Of a stretch of 64,000 nucleotides of DNA, positions 7,916-15,806 are shown in pieces. A model generated the notes under the pieces. That model worked only from the letters and a program-made list of their open reading frames with translations, was not told the origin of the DNA and made no database searches. The translations under genes and the position numbers were made by a program. The DNA is from Exiguobacterium sp. s146 (GTDB lineage: Bacteria; Bacillota; Bacilli; Exiguobacteriales; Exiguobacteriaceae), in contig NZ_JACSMA010000006.1 of the NCBI RefSeq assembly GCF_018618415.1, forward strand, positions 26,853-90,852, written 5' to 3'. Numbering within the stretch: position 1 is the stretch's first letter; each line of letters begins with the position of its first letter.

Positions 7916-8419
7916 TTATCCGTCCTTCCTTAGCGAATAACCGTCAATCTCCTGCAGACGCATCCGTTTCTGATCGACGGCCGCGTGGACGATAACGGTC
8001 ACCCCTGGGTTGAGTTCCATCATTTTCTTGATTTTCGTCAAGTCGTCCCCTTTAATCTCGACGGGCAAGATGAACTCCCCTTCCTTCAAGTGAATGAACT
8101 TGATCTTACCTTTGTCGTCATAGCCTGTCACTTCGTACGTCGCGTATTCACGTTTCATCAACATCTCCCCTTCTTCCGAATCAATCTCCACACCGAGATC
8201 ACAAATTTCCCGTTCCCGTTCAATCCGTTTGTCCCGTTCCATCAGTCCTCTCACGCCTAAAAAAGAAGAGAACAACACAATAAAGATCATGAGGACATTC
8301 GAATAGACAAACCCATAGAGCAAACCGTACATGAACCAGCACAGCAACGACATCATCATAAGCGTGGTCGTCTTACCCTGTTCCCTCTCTTGATCCGTTC
8401 TATGGTGTGACGCCATCAT
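7916..8419 (-). CDS. Hypothetical membrane-anchored protein (167 aa)
   Basis: Two N-terminal helices (about 18-36 and 38-54, LMMMSLLCWFMYGLLYGFVY and MIFIVLFSSFLGV) are followed by a charged linker (RDKRIEREREICDLG) and a roughly 90-residue soluble C-terminal domain beginning near MLMKREYATYEVTGYDDKGK. Start ATG 8419 has GGAGAGGAGGACGG upstream; a longer frame to 8470 lacks a site. It is the first gene of a pair with the WapI-like gene. I do not recognise the family. Confidence 0.65.
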   Translation of the reverse strand: MMASHHRTDQEREQGKTTTLMMMSLLCWFMYGLLYGFVYSNVLMIFIVLFSSFLGVRGLMERDKRIEREREICDLGVEIDSEEGEMLMKREYATYEVTGYDDKGKIKFIHLKEGEFILPVEIKGDDLTKIKKMMELNPGVTVIVHAAVDQKRMRLQEIDGYSLRKDG

Positions 8420-8470
8420 CCGTCCTCCTCTCCATATTTCATACGTTCCCCGCTTGAATCGGTTCCACAC

Positions 8471-8504
8471 AAAAAATCCATCCCTGTAGCGGCAGGGATG
8501 GATT
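8471..8504 (-). terminator. Rho-independent terminator
   Basis: AATCCATCCCTG pairs with CAGGGATGGATT around a short loop, followed on the minus strand by TTTTTT. It terminates the sugar-binding protein remnant. Confidence 0.85.
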
Positions 8505-8508
8505 CATC

Positions 8509-9439
8509 TTACGCCTCGACGCTATCCGCGTGTTTGGCTTTATGGTCCGCAATGACGCCGGCGTACCATTCCGCGCTGTTTTTCCAGACGCTGTGGAGAC
8601 CCCATGTTGGAAGGACGTAAGAGAAGACTTGTGTCTCCACTTCTTTGCCCTCTTCTTTCACTTTGATCGGCTTCGACATCCCTTCGAACCAAGATGGTGA
8701 CCATTCTGGAGCGAGTGCCGTGTATTGTTTCTCACGAAGCTCCTTCGCGTAGTCCATGTAGTTGATCTTGTCTTCTGTCAAGACGAGTTCGTTCTTGTCG
8801 TTTACCCATGCTTCTGGGTTCGCGCCTTGTGAGAACCAACGAATCGCGCCTTCGTCCGGGAACATTTTGTAGCCTTTTTGCTTCATCTTCTCTGCAACTT
8901 CGAAGACGCCGTCCATCGAGCTCATCATGTTGCCGATTTCAGCCGGATCGTCCGTACCGAGCACTTCTTTCGCTAAGCTACGTTTGTAGTAGACGCCACC
9001 TGGTGTCGTTTGCCACGAAAGCGCGCACGTTGCCATCTTTATCTTTCCCGAGGTCGAAGACGTAAGGGATGTAATCGTTTGAGATATCGTCGACGTTATA
9101 AGGCTCCTCTGAAAGGTTTTCCCAGTATCCTGCGTCAACCCATTGCTTGAGGAACGCGATTTCTCCTGTGAAGACATCCGGTGCCCCAACGCCGCTTTCA
9201 AGTGCCGGCTTAAGTTTTGTCGGATAGTCCGCGATTGGAACGATTGTCAATTCAACCTTAACGCCGTTCTGCTATTCGTATGTTTTGATTGGCTCTTTAA
9301 GCTCGTCCGTGAACGACCAAACTTTAAGTACGTCGTCTTTGCTTGATGATTCTGAAGATCCTTCGTCGTTTGAGCATGCGCCCAAGACGCCGACTGATAG
9401 TGCTCCGATAGAGAGTAAGCTAACGAATTTTTTACGCAT
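8509..9439 (-). pseudogene. Decayed sugar ABC transporter substrate-binding lipoprotein
   Basis: The first 55 codons give a lipoprotein signal (RKKFVSLLSIGALSVGVLGACSN, lipobox LGAC) and a family 1 solute-binding start (VLKVWSFTDELKEPIKTYE). An in-frame TAG at 9272-9274 interrupts it. The same frame continues QNGVKVELTIVPIADYPTKLK to about 9015, where one frameshift is needed to enter LSWQTTPGGVYYKRSLAKEVLG and the rest. The total of about 310 residues is short for a family of about 420, and the part after YVLPTWGLHSVWK looks deleted before the C-terminus. No permease or ATPase partners are nearby. It was probably regulated by the adjacent LacI protein. Confidence 0.85.
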
Positions 9440-9468
9440 GTGTGAAAAATCCTTTATAAGTGTTTTGT

Positions 9469-9483
9469 AGAAAGCGTTTGCAA
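9469..9483 (-). promoter_or_regulatory. Putative cre (CcpA) site
   Basis: AGAAAGCGTTTGCAA (reverse TTGCAAACGCTTTCT) agrees with the cre consensus at 14 of 15 positions. It lies 30 nt upstream of the binding-protein start. Confidence 0.5.
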
Positions 9484-9500
9484 GAAGAGGTAAATATTTG

Positions 9501-9516
9501 TCGAAAGCACTTTCGA
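9501..9516. promoter_or_regulatory. LacI-family operator O1
   Basis: The inverted repeat TCGAAAGCACTTTCGA lies in the divergent control region of the sugar-binding protein. It shares the CGAAAGC/GCTTTCG half-sites with the sites at 9535 and 10679. Confidence 0.75.
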
Positions 9517-9534
9517 AATTGTTCAAATAAAATA

Positions 9535-9550
9535 TCGAAAGCGGTTTCGA
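9535..9550. promoter_or_regulatory. LacI-family operator O2
   Basis: TCGAAAGCGGTTTCGA lies 34 bp centre-to-centre from O1, about three helical turns. This allows cooperative binding by a LacI dimer pair. Confidence 0.75.
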
Positions 9551-9637
9551 TTTAGGGTGAATGATTTTCGAAATCGCTCTCTTCTCTCCAGTCCGCTGAA
9601 GCTAACAGAGCGACTTCGAAAGATCATCGTGACTTGT

Positions 9638-10663
9638 TTACTTTTTGACCGGCGCGCAGGACGCCCGTTCAATCAAGCGGACCGGGATGACGCGTCGTTC
9701 CGTGCGTCGTTCCGTGCGTCGTTCTTTGGCCGTCATCTGTTCAATCAACAGTTCGGCCGCCGCTTCCCCGATTTCGTCTGTATCTTGACGAATCGTTGTC
9801 AGCTTCGGTGTGATGTACTTGATCATCTCGATATCATCATACCCGATGACCGAGATGTCCTCTGGAACCCGGAGACCATGTTCATGGACGGCTTCGATGG
9901 CCCCTATGGCCATTTGATCGCCTGCGACGAAGACAGCCGTAGGTGGAGATGAAAGCTGTAGCAGTTGCTCCATCGCTTGTTTACCTTCTTCGACCGAGAA
10001 GAACCCCGCGTTCACCAAATATCCTGGTTGAATCGGTAAATCGAGCGCGTGCATAGCGAGCTCATACCCTTTCACCCGGGCCGCCCCAGCGTCAATCGAC
10101 GAATCTCCGGCGATGTGAGCGATGGCGCGATGGCCTAACTCATACAAGTAGTTCACAGCCATGCGAGCACCTTCCGTGTTGTCCGAGTAGACGACGCTAC
10201 AGTTGGCGCTGTCCATGTCGACGACGACGAACGGGATGTCGCTTTGCATGAGCTCTTGGACTTGCTCATCCATCCGGTCCGAGCAAATGACGACGATGCC
10301 GTCGACCGCTCGATGTTTAAAGTGCTCGAGATAACTCATGTCACGATTGCGGAGGTTCCGTGAGGCGAAGATTAAATCATAGCCATGTTCCTCGGTGGCG
10401 TGACGGAAACTTTCGATGATGCCGTTGAAGAATGGATGCTTCATTCCGACTTCGTTCGCTTCTGAGAACATGACCCCGATCGCCCACGATCTTTTCGTCG
10501 ATAACGACTGCGCGTGTGCGTTCGGCAAGTAGTCCATCTCAGCGGCAGCTTGTAATATTTTGGCTCTCGTCTTTTCACTGACGTCCTTATAGTTGTTCAA
10601 CGCTTTGGACACGGTTGTGATCGAAAAGCCCGTCTTTTTCGCTAAATCATAAATCGTACCCAT
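9638..10663 (-). CDS. LacI/GalR-family transcriptional repressor
   Basis: A 341-aa regulator. The N-terminal helix-turn-helix TIYDLAKKTGFSITTVSKALNNYKDVSEKTR (3-33) and hinge helix YLPNAHAQSLSTKRSW are followed by a periplasmic-binding-protein-like effector domain (about 62-325) with IGVMFSEAN, HIAGDSSIDAGAARVKGYE and VIGYDDIEMIKYITPKLTTI. AGGAG lies just upstream of ATG 10663. The C-terminus contains a short repeat RRTERRTERR encoded by an imperfect 12-bp tandem repeat (about 9691-9725). It probably represses its own gene and the now-broken binding-protein gene through the CGAAAGCGCTTTCG sites. Confidence 0.92.
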   Translation of the reverse strand: MGTIYDLAKKTGFSITTVSKALNNYKDVSEKTRAKILQAAAEMDYLPNAHAQSLSTKRSWAIGVMFSEANEVGMKHPFFNGIIESFRHATEEHGYDLIFASRNLRNRDMSYLEHFKHRAVDGIVVICSDRMDEQVQELMQSDIPFVVVDMDSANCSVVYSDNTEGARMAVNYLYELGHRAIAHIAGDSSIDAGAARVKGYELAMHALDLPIQPGYLVNAGFFSVEEGKQAMEQLLQLSSPPTAVFVAGDQMAIGAIEAVHEHGLRVPEDISVIGYDDIEMIKYITPKLTTIRQDTDEIGEAAAELLIEQMTAKERRTERRTERRVIPVRLIERASCAPVKK

Positions 10664-10678
10664 GTCAGTCTCCTCTTC

Positions 10679-10694
10679 CCGAAAGCGCTTTCGG
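10679..10694. promoter_or_regulatory. LacI-family operator O3 (autoregulatory)
   Basis: A perfect palindrome, CCGAAAGCGCTTTCGG, lies between the lacI-type promoter and its ATG. It has the same half-sites as O1 and O2. Confidence 0.8.
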
Positions 10695-10701
10695 TAACTT
10701 G

Positions 10702-10730
10702 ATTGTAGCGCATGAATTTGTAGGAATCAA
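10702..10730 (-). promoter_or_regulatory. Sigma-A-type promoter of the LacI-family gene
   Basis: On the minus strand, TTGATT and TACAAT are separated by exactly 17 nt. Operator O3 lies just downstream of the -10 box, where a repressor would block transcription. Confidence 0.6.
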
Positions 10731-10809
10731 TTCTTTTTCGTGGAATATTTTGAGATTTCTATTCGTAAAGTGTTTCTTCTATATTACTGCATCCAAACAC
10801 TTTTTGTCG

Positions 10810-11682
10810 TCAGTGTGTCCGTGTATACAACCAAACGAGATTCGTAAATTTCTGGACTTCTGTCTCCCCCGTCACCCCTTTGAACAACCGTTGGAACGGT
10901 TTGAGCAATTGTTCGATAACGATTTTACGGAGACGGTCTTGATGCAGCTCATACGTGATCGCCTCAAACAAATCCGCTTGTTCTTCGGTCATCTTGACGT
11001 GTGCATGAATCCGTTCCGCCATCTCAATCAACTCGTCTTTCGTGACGAGGTTTTTATCCGTCGTGCCACGCATCTGGTCGACCGTGACCGGATTTAAAAT
11101 ATGCTCGTTCGTCTCGACCATGCGAGCTGCCATCTGCTCGACGTAGGCGTACAAGTTCCGAATCAGTTTTTGAATCGAATAGGCCGTGTTCGTGATGCGG
11201 AGCGTGAACAGGATGTGTTGCAACATCCCGTTGAAGAGCACGGTCAACTCGACCGAATACGGACGAATCTCCTCCCCGATAATCTCAGTCAAACGCATGG
11301 CGAGCCACTCAATCTCATAGACACGGTGCTGCAAGACGAGCTTCTTCAGTTCGGGCTCGTTCGCCGACATGATCGACTCGAACAAAGCGTGGAGATTCCG
11401 CTCTTCATTCAATTGAATGAGAATCGAAATTTGCTCGATAAAGACGTCTTTGTCCCGCTTGTCCCGTCCCATCTGCATCTCGATGCGGCGTTGCCCGGCA
11501 TCATAGCGCAAGTTTTCGAGGATGTTGGCGACACAGTCCGTCTTCGAGGCAAAGTAATTGTAGAACGTGCCTTTCGAGATGTTCGCCCGCTCAATGATTT
11601 CTTGGACCGACGTCTGTTGCACCCCGTTCTCAATGAAGAGGTTCATGGCGACATCGGCGACTTTTCGTTTCTTATCTTTCAT
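10810..11682 (-). CDS. TetR/AcrR-family transcriptional repressor
   Basis: A 290-aa regulator with an N-terminal TetR helix-turn-helix (DVAMNLFIENGVQQTSVQEIIERANISKGTFYNYFASK) and a long all-helical ligand domain. It is longer than typical TetR proteins (about 200 aa): the roughly 90 C-terminal residues (DELIEMAERIHAHVKMTEEQ ...) form an extra helical segment. Start ATG 11682 is chosen for its AGGA site; an upstream in-frame ATG at 11709 overlaps the promoter and lacks one. It is divergent from a multidrug MFS gene, with a long palindrome between them, so it probably represses both. Confidence 0.88.
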   Translation of the reverse strand: MKDKKRKVADVAMNLFIENGVQQTSVQEIIERANISKGTFYNYFASKTDCVANILENLRYDAGQRRIEMQMGRDKRDKDVFIEQISILIQLNEERNLHALFESIMSANEPELKKLVLQHRVYEIEWLAMRLTEIIGEEIRPYSVELTVLFNGMLQHILFTLRITNTAYSIQKLIRNLYAYVEQMAARMVETNEHILNPVTVDQMRGTTDKNLVTKDELIEMAERIHAHVKMTEEQADLFEAITYELHQDRLRKIVIEQLLKPFQRLFKGVTGETEVQKFTNLVWLYTRTH

Positions 11683-11719
11683 ATCATTTCCTGCTCCGTT
11701 CTGTTTCATTTATAGATTC

Positions 11720-11747
11720 AGTATATCATTTTGAACTGATAGTACAA
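11720..11747 (-). promoter_or_regulatory. Promoter of the TetR-family gene
   Basis: On the minus strand, TTGTAC and TATACT are separated by 16 nt. The promoter is covered by the palindromic operator at 11727-11751. Confidence 0.6.
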
Positions 11748-11751
11748 AATG
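11727..11751. promoter_or_regulatory. TetR operator palindrome
   Basis: The arm CATTTTGAACT (11727-11737) and the arm AGTACAAAATG (11741-11751) are inverted repeats with 10 of 11 matches around GAT. The site overlaps the tetR-type promoter and lies upstream of the MFS gene. Confidence 0.8.
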
Positions 11752-11837
11752 GTTGATTTATTTATACGACGGGTATAAAATCATCACATCGACACTTACT
11801 AGTATATAACTATTCAGAACATAAAGGAGCAACTCGT

Positions 11838-13337
11838 ATGAAACCAGAATTCCAAAAGAAACCGCCATATCTCATGCTCGCGGTCCTCTTTGCGGGGGCG
11901 TTCATCGCCTTCTTGAACAACTCATTATTGAACGTCGCGCTCCCATCAATCATGGTCGATTTGGAGATTGCCGACTACTCGACCGTCCAATGGCTCGCGA
12001 CGGGCTTCATGCTCGTGACAGGTGTCCTCGTCCCTGCATCCGCCTACTTAATCACTCGGTTCTCAAACCGAAGCCTCTTCATCACCTCGATGGCGATTTT
12101 CGCTGTGGGGACGGCCATTGCCGCTTTCTCACCAAACTTCGGGATGTTACTCACGGGTCGGATGATTCAAGCGGTCGGTGCCTCGACGATGGGTCCACTC
12201 TTGATGAACGTCATGCTCGTCAGTTTTCCACGTGAAAAGCGTGGAACGGCGATGGGCATCTTCGGGCTCGTCATGATCTCAGCACCAGCCATCGGGCCGA
12301 CGCTCTCTGGTTATATCGTCGAGTATTATGACTGGCGCGTCTTGTTCGAGATGATTCTCCCGCTCGCCATCATCGGGCTCGGTCTTGCCATCTGGAAAGC
12401 CGAGAACGTCATGGTCCAAAACAAGGACCAATCACTCGACTATCTATCACTCGTCTTGTCGACAATCGGTTTTGGTGGCGTCTTGTACGGTGTCAGCTCA
12501 GCGAGTTCAGACGGTTGGGACAACCCGATCGTCTTGGCAACGATGATCGTCGGATTCGTCGCATTGATCGCCTTCGTCATCCGTCAGCTCAACATGGAGA
12601 AGCCGCTGCTCGACCTTCGGGCATACAAATACCCGATGTTCGCGCTCGCCTCAATCATCGCGATGGTCAACGCCGTCGCCATGTTCTCGGGGATGATTTT
12701 GACACCTGCCTACGTCCAGAGCGTTCGCGGCATCTCGCCGCTCGACTCAGGGCTCATGCTGTTACCGGGTGCCATCATCATGGGAATCATGTCCCCAATC
12801 ACTGGGAAACTGTTCGATAAATTCGGACCGAAGTTGCTCTCAATCACGGGTCTTACGATCACAGCCATCTCGACGTACATGCTCGCCAACGTCCAACTCG
12901 ACTCGACGTATACGTATATCGTCTTGACGTACACGCTCCGCATGTTCGGGATGTCGATGGTGATGATGCCGATCATGACGAACGGTCTCAACCAGTTACC
13001 GACGAGCCTCAACCCGCACGGAACGGCCATCAATAACACGGCCCAACAAGTGTCGGGTGCAATCGGGACAGCCGTACTTGTCACAATCATGAACTCGGTG
13101 ACACGGACGGAAGCCGAATCGCTCATGACCGGCGTCGACCCAGCTACACTCACCGAGAGTGCGATGGGCGCGTTGACGCAGCAAGCGCTCCTGTCTGGAA
13201 TTCAGTATTCGTTCTACGTCGCGCTCGGGATGAACATTTTGGCGCTCGTCCTCGCCTTCTTCGTGAAGCGCGTCGATGTGAAGAACCAAACGTTTGCCGA
13301 GGATGCTTCGAACGAAGAACTCAAAAAAGCGAACTAA
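11838..13337 (+). CDS. DHA2-family MFS multidrug exporter (14 TM, EmrB/QacA-type)
   Basis: A 499-aa proton-driven drug exporter of the cytoplasmic membrane. FLNNSLLNVALPSIMVDL in TM1 and WLATGFMLVTGVLVPASAYL in TM2 are typical of the DHA2 subfamily. LLTGRMIQAVGASTMGPLLMNV and the antiporter motif C-like segment GLVMISAPAIGPTLSGYI follow. About 14 helices are apparent. AAAGGAG lies 9 nt before ATG 11838. The exported compounds cannot be named from sequence. Control by the divergent TetR protein is inferred from layout and the operator. Confidence 0.9.
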   Translation: MKPEFQKKPPYLMLAVLFAGAFIAFLNNSLLNVALPSIMVDLEIADYSTVQWLATGFMLVTGVLVPASAYLITRFSNRSLFITSMAIFAVGTAIAAFSPNFGMLLTGRMIQAVGASTMGPLLMNVMLVSFPREKRGTAMGIFGLVMISAPAIGPTLSGYIVEYYDWRVLFEMILPLAIIGLGLAIWKAENVMVQNKDQSLDYLSLVLSTIGFGGVLYGVSSASSDGWDNPIVLATMIVGFVALIAFVIRQLNMEKPLLDLRAYKYPMFALASIIAMVNAVAMFSGMILTPAYVQSVRGISPLDSGLMLLPGAIIMGIMSPITGKLFDKFGPKLLSITGLTITAISTYMLANVQLDSTYTYIVLTYTLRMFGMSMVMMPIMTNGLNQLPTSLNPHGTAINNTAQQVSGAIGTAVLVTIMNSVTRTEAESLMTGVDPATLTESAMGALTQQALLSGIQYSFYVALGMNILALVLAFFVKRVDVKNQTFAEDASNEELKKAN

Positions 13338-13342
13338 CACAC

Positions 13343-13376
13343 AAGCCGTCCTGTACATACAGGGCGGCTTGTTTTT
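13343..13376 (+). terminator. Rho-independent terminator
   Basis: AAGCCGTCCTGT pairs with ACAGGGCGGCTT (one G-U pair) around ACAT, followed by GTTTTTT. It lies between convergent genes. Confidence 0.85.
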
Positions 13377-13380
13377 TCGT

Positions 13381-13839
13381 TTATCCTTTTGTAAAACTCA
13401 AATCGTGCCGACTCGGATGTTCCGGGTCGAGCTGGCGAATCTTGCGTTCGTAATACAGCGTCGTCGCCGCCTGACCTGCAATCGCACCGAAGAAAATCAT
13501 CATCCATAAGAATAAATTTGACTGGAAACCATTCTTGAACAACAGGCAGAACCCGATCGCCCCGAACAACGAGAGCGCGTTGCGGCCAAGATACGTGCGA
13601 CGAATGAACTTCTGGACGGACGGTTCGGCTGTCAACCGTTGCATGAATCGACTCTCACGCCACTCCAGATAAATCAGCACAACGAGCGCCGCTAAGAAAG
13701 CAACTGCATAACCCGTTTTAAATTCGTTCATGACCAATAACGCAAATGAGAGTCCGACCGCGATGACAACTGATACATGCAATGGCATCCATCTTTTTTG
13801 ATACGATTGAATCGAACGCATGCGTGCTTGTTTCTCCAT
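13381..13839 (-). CDS. Four-helix membrane protein, DPEHVT-tail family (solitary copy)
   Basis: A 152-aa member. The central segment is ESRFMQRLTAEPSVQKFIRR and the tail is KIRQLDPEHPSRHDLSF, keeping D-P-E-H with P-S in place of V-T. Helices lie at about 19-34, 39-56, 85-100 and 108-125. GAGGTGATT precedes the start. It stands alone between an MFS gene and a broken pRiA4b-like gene. ESRFM in the centre and a P after the H/Q position link it to the member at 26817. Confidence 0.75.
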   Translation of the reverse strand: MEKQARMRSIQSYQKRWMPLHVSVVIAVGLSFALLVMNEFKTGYAVAFLAALVVLIYLEWRESRFMQRLTAEPSVQKFIRRTYLGRNALSLFGAIGFCLLFKNGFQSNLFLWMMIFFGAIAGQAATTLYYERKIRQLDPEHPSRHDLSFTKG

Positions 13840-13952
13840 TCGTAATCACCTCACTTCTATCTTACGTAGGGAAACGAGTTTTTGTTCCCTTAAAAGTTGG
13901 AAGTTTGTATCCGATTTTTATGGCACAGTTTACTGTTCAATCCGTTGTTTTT

Positions 13953-14597
13953 TCATTTCACTCTCTTTACAGTCACATACTCTTGCAACAGGAAATTGAT
14001 TCTATCCTCTTGATAAGATTGCACTTCTTGAGACGCTCCCACATACTCCTCGTGTTGCGGATGAGACAGATTATTTAAGATGTCTTGAATCATCTGATTT
14101 CCAGCCATCCCGCCCACGTCTTCAAATGGCGTCTCCCCTTCCCACTCTGTCACCATCGGATAAGGATACGGATAATCGTCAATGACTTTCTCAAGCGTTA
14201 GTTCGTGTCGCCAGTCATCTCCGTAGTCATACGTATAGTATAGTGTCGGATTCGATTCGATGACGGCCGGCAACTTCACGTTCTTCATCTGACGAATGGA
14301 TAATTGCCGATACATCTCATAAATCTGTTGTTAAAATGCTTCTAGTTGCGGCTTTGATTTAAAGTAAGCTAACCGAGCCTTATACTCTTCGACCTCGTCT
14401 GAGGATAAGACGAACCGGAACGTCGGCTTTCGTAAATCATTTTCAAACTTTGCCAAGTGGGAGTCGTCCCACAACATGACAATTTGAATCGCGTCATGGA
14501 GACGTTTGAAGTTCGTCTCGGCCGGGATGATAAAGCGCCGCCAGACCGGTGTCGGGCTGTCGAGCAGTTGAATGTGGAACTGATACGCGTTGAACAT
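13953..14597 (-). pseudogene. pRiA4b ORF-3-like protein gene with one in-frame stop
   Basis: Reads as a PF07929-type protein: YQFHIQLLDSPTPVWRRFIIPAETNFKRLHDAIQIVMLWDDSHLAKF at the start, then YYTYDYGDDWRHELTLEKVIDD and TPFEDVGGMAGNQ later, all hallmarks of the family. A TAA at 14331-14333 splits it after residue 88, with no shift of frame (AF-stop-QQIYEMYRQL). The start has TAGGAGGAATC upstream. An internal ATG 6 codons after the stop could restart translation, so a two-piece product is possible but unlikely to be functional. Members are common near mobile DNA, but their role is unknown. Confidence 0.85.
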
Positions 14598-14827
14598 AGA
14601 TTCGATTCCTCCTAGTTTTGTTTCGGGTTCTTCTTTTTCCTGATCGAGGTTCTTCCTGTTTCAAAAATACCCGACTGAATGGAAACTCGTTACTTAAAAA
14701 AACGCCTTGCGAAAGAAAATACATAAATTTGGATGATTCCTTCTCTTTAATCAAAATGAAATAATTTAAAAACCTAATATATGGTATTATTTGCATAGTT
14801 TATTTGTTGATTATGGGAGGAACAAAG

Positions 14828-15445
14828 ATGAGACACATGTTCGTTTATTCGTTAGGAATTGCTATAATCCTATTTTCGTTGATTCTATCCATGCCATCGG
14901 TTTCAGCTGCGTCAAAAAAAGAAAATCGTGCTATTATGGGAACATCAGCATTAACACCTCAACAGATGGCGGACTTTGTCAAAAAGAAAAATCCGAGAAA
15001 CGTCCGGCTTCAAACTGTGACCGTCGAAGAGCTCGCCAAGCTGTTCGTCGTCATCGGCGCAAAAGAAGGTGTCCGTGGCGATGTCGCGTTCGCGCAAGCG
15101 TTGAAGGAGACCGGCTATTTCAGTTACAAAGGAGACGTCCTCCCGAGGCAACATAATTACGCGGGCATCGGAACGGTCGGTAACGGGGTAAAAGGTCATA
15201 CGTTCCGCTCGCCTTTCCAAGGCGTCACAGCCCATATTCAGCATCTGAAAGCATACGCTTCGACAGACAAACTGAACATGAAGCTCGTCGACCCTCGCTT
15301 CCGTTACGTAAAACGAGGATCCGCACCAACATGGCCCGCCCTCCAAGGCAAATGGGCGATGCAGCCGAGAGGCAACTATGGCAACGACGTCCTTTCTATC
15401 TACAAAGAGATGGAACGAACAAAACTTCGCGTCGCCAAAAAATGA
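14828..15445 (+). CDS. Secreted N-acetylglucosaminidase (glucosaminidase-domain autolysin)
   Basis: A 205-aa protein with a clear signal peptide (MRHMFVYSLGIAIILFSLILSMPSVSA). The mature part is a PF01832-type glucosaminidase domain: VTVEELAKLFVVIGAKEGVRGDVAFAQALKETGYFSYKGDV, then HNYAGIGTVGN, FRSPFQGVTAHIQHLKAYAST and WAMQPRGNYGNDVLSIYKEM. The Glu in LKETGYF matches the catalytic position. No cell-wall-binding repeat is present, so it is a minimal autolysin, probably acting on peptidoglycan outside the membrane. ATG 14828 is preceded by GGGAGG; the ATG at 14804 overlaps that site. Confidence 0.88.
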   Translation: MRHMFVYSLGIAIILFSLILSMPSVSAASKKENRAIMGTSALTPQQMADFVKKKNPRNVRLQTVTVEELAKLFVVIGAKEGVRGDVAFAQALKETGYFSYKGDVLPRQHNYAGIGTVGNGVKGHTFRSPFQGVTAHIQHLKAYASTDKLNMKLVDPRFRYVKRGSAPTWPALQGKWAMQPRGNYGNDVLSIYKEMERTKLRVAKK

Positions 15446-15478
15446 ACGACCTACCATGACTTACAGGGGTGAAAGATA

Positions 15479-15556
15479 GTGACTTGCAAACAAGTACGAT
15501 TGTTTAGCGGACTCGCGCTTCTCGTATCAGGCGTCGTCTTGCTACTCAAACGCTGA
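15479..15556 (+). CDS. Possible 25-aa membrane peptide
   Basis: GTG start with GGGGTGA 5 nt upstream. The product has a short basic N-terminus and one hydrophobic helix (LFSGLALLVSGVVLLLKR). A terminator follows immediately. It is too short for certainty and could be chance. Confidence 0.3.
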   Translation: MTCKQVRLFSGLALLVSGVVLLLKR

Positions 15557-15559
15557 CCA

Positions 15560-15587
15560 GCATTCGGGCATCTGCCCGGATGCTTTT
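15560..15587 (+). terminator. Rho-independent terminator
   Basis: GCATTCGGGC pairs with GCCCGGATGC (one T-G pair) around ATCT, followed by TTTTTT. It ends the glucosaminidase unit. Confidence 0.85.
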
Positions 15588-15607
15588 TTGTCACCTACAA
15601 TAAAGGA

Positions 15608-15781
15608 GGTGCGACCGGGATTCATAAAATCAACTTGAGTGTCATCGAGACAAACGAAAAAGCCGTCGCACTCTATGAGCGTTACGGCTTCGAACAGGAA
15701 GGCAGATTGCGACACGACAAGCGACTGCGTGACGGTCACTACTACGATACGATTTGGATGGGTCGTCTGAACGGAATTTGA
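15608..15781 (+). pseudogene. GNAT acetyltransferase C-terminal remnant
   Basis: This frame (no start codon; it begins within an AAAGGAGGT-like sequence) encodes about 57 residues matching the last third of a GNAT domain: GIHKINLSVIETNEKAVALYERYGFEQEGRLRHDKRLRDG, then YYDTIWMGRL. The conserved N-terminal two thirds, including the acetyl-CoA pyrophosphate loop, are absent. The fragment begins about 20 nt after the previous terminator, so a deletion probably removed the rest. Confidence 0.78.
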
Positions 15782-15806
15782 GCCTCGCGCTCGAATCCCG
15801 TTTTAA
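15772..15806 (+). terminator. Possible terminator
   Basis: GGAATTTGAGC pairs with GCTCGAATCCC (imperfect) around CTCGC, followed by GTTTTA. It is weaker than the other terminators here and overlaps the ends of two convergent frames. Confidence 0.45.

Noticed and set aside
9566..9584. Fourth LacI operator (TTTTCGAAATCGCTCTC)
   Set aside because: Only one half-site fits well; the spacing is off by one base, so I do not call it.
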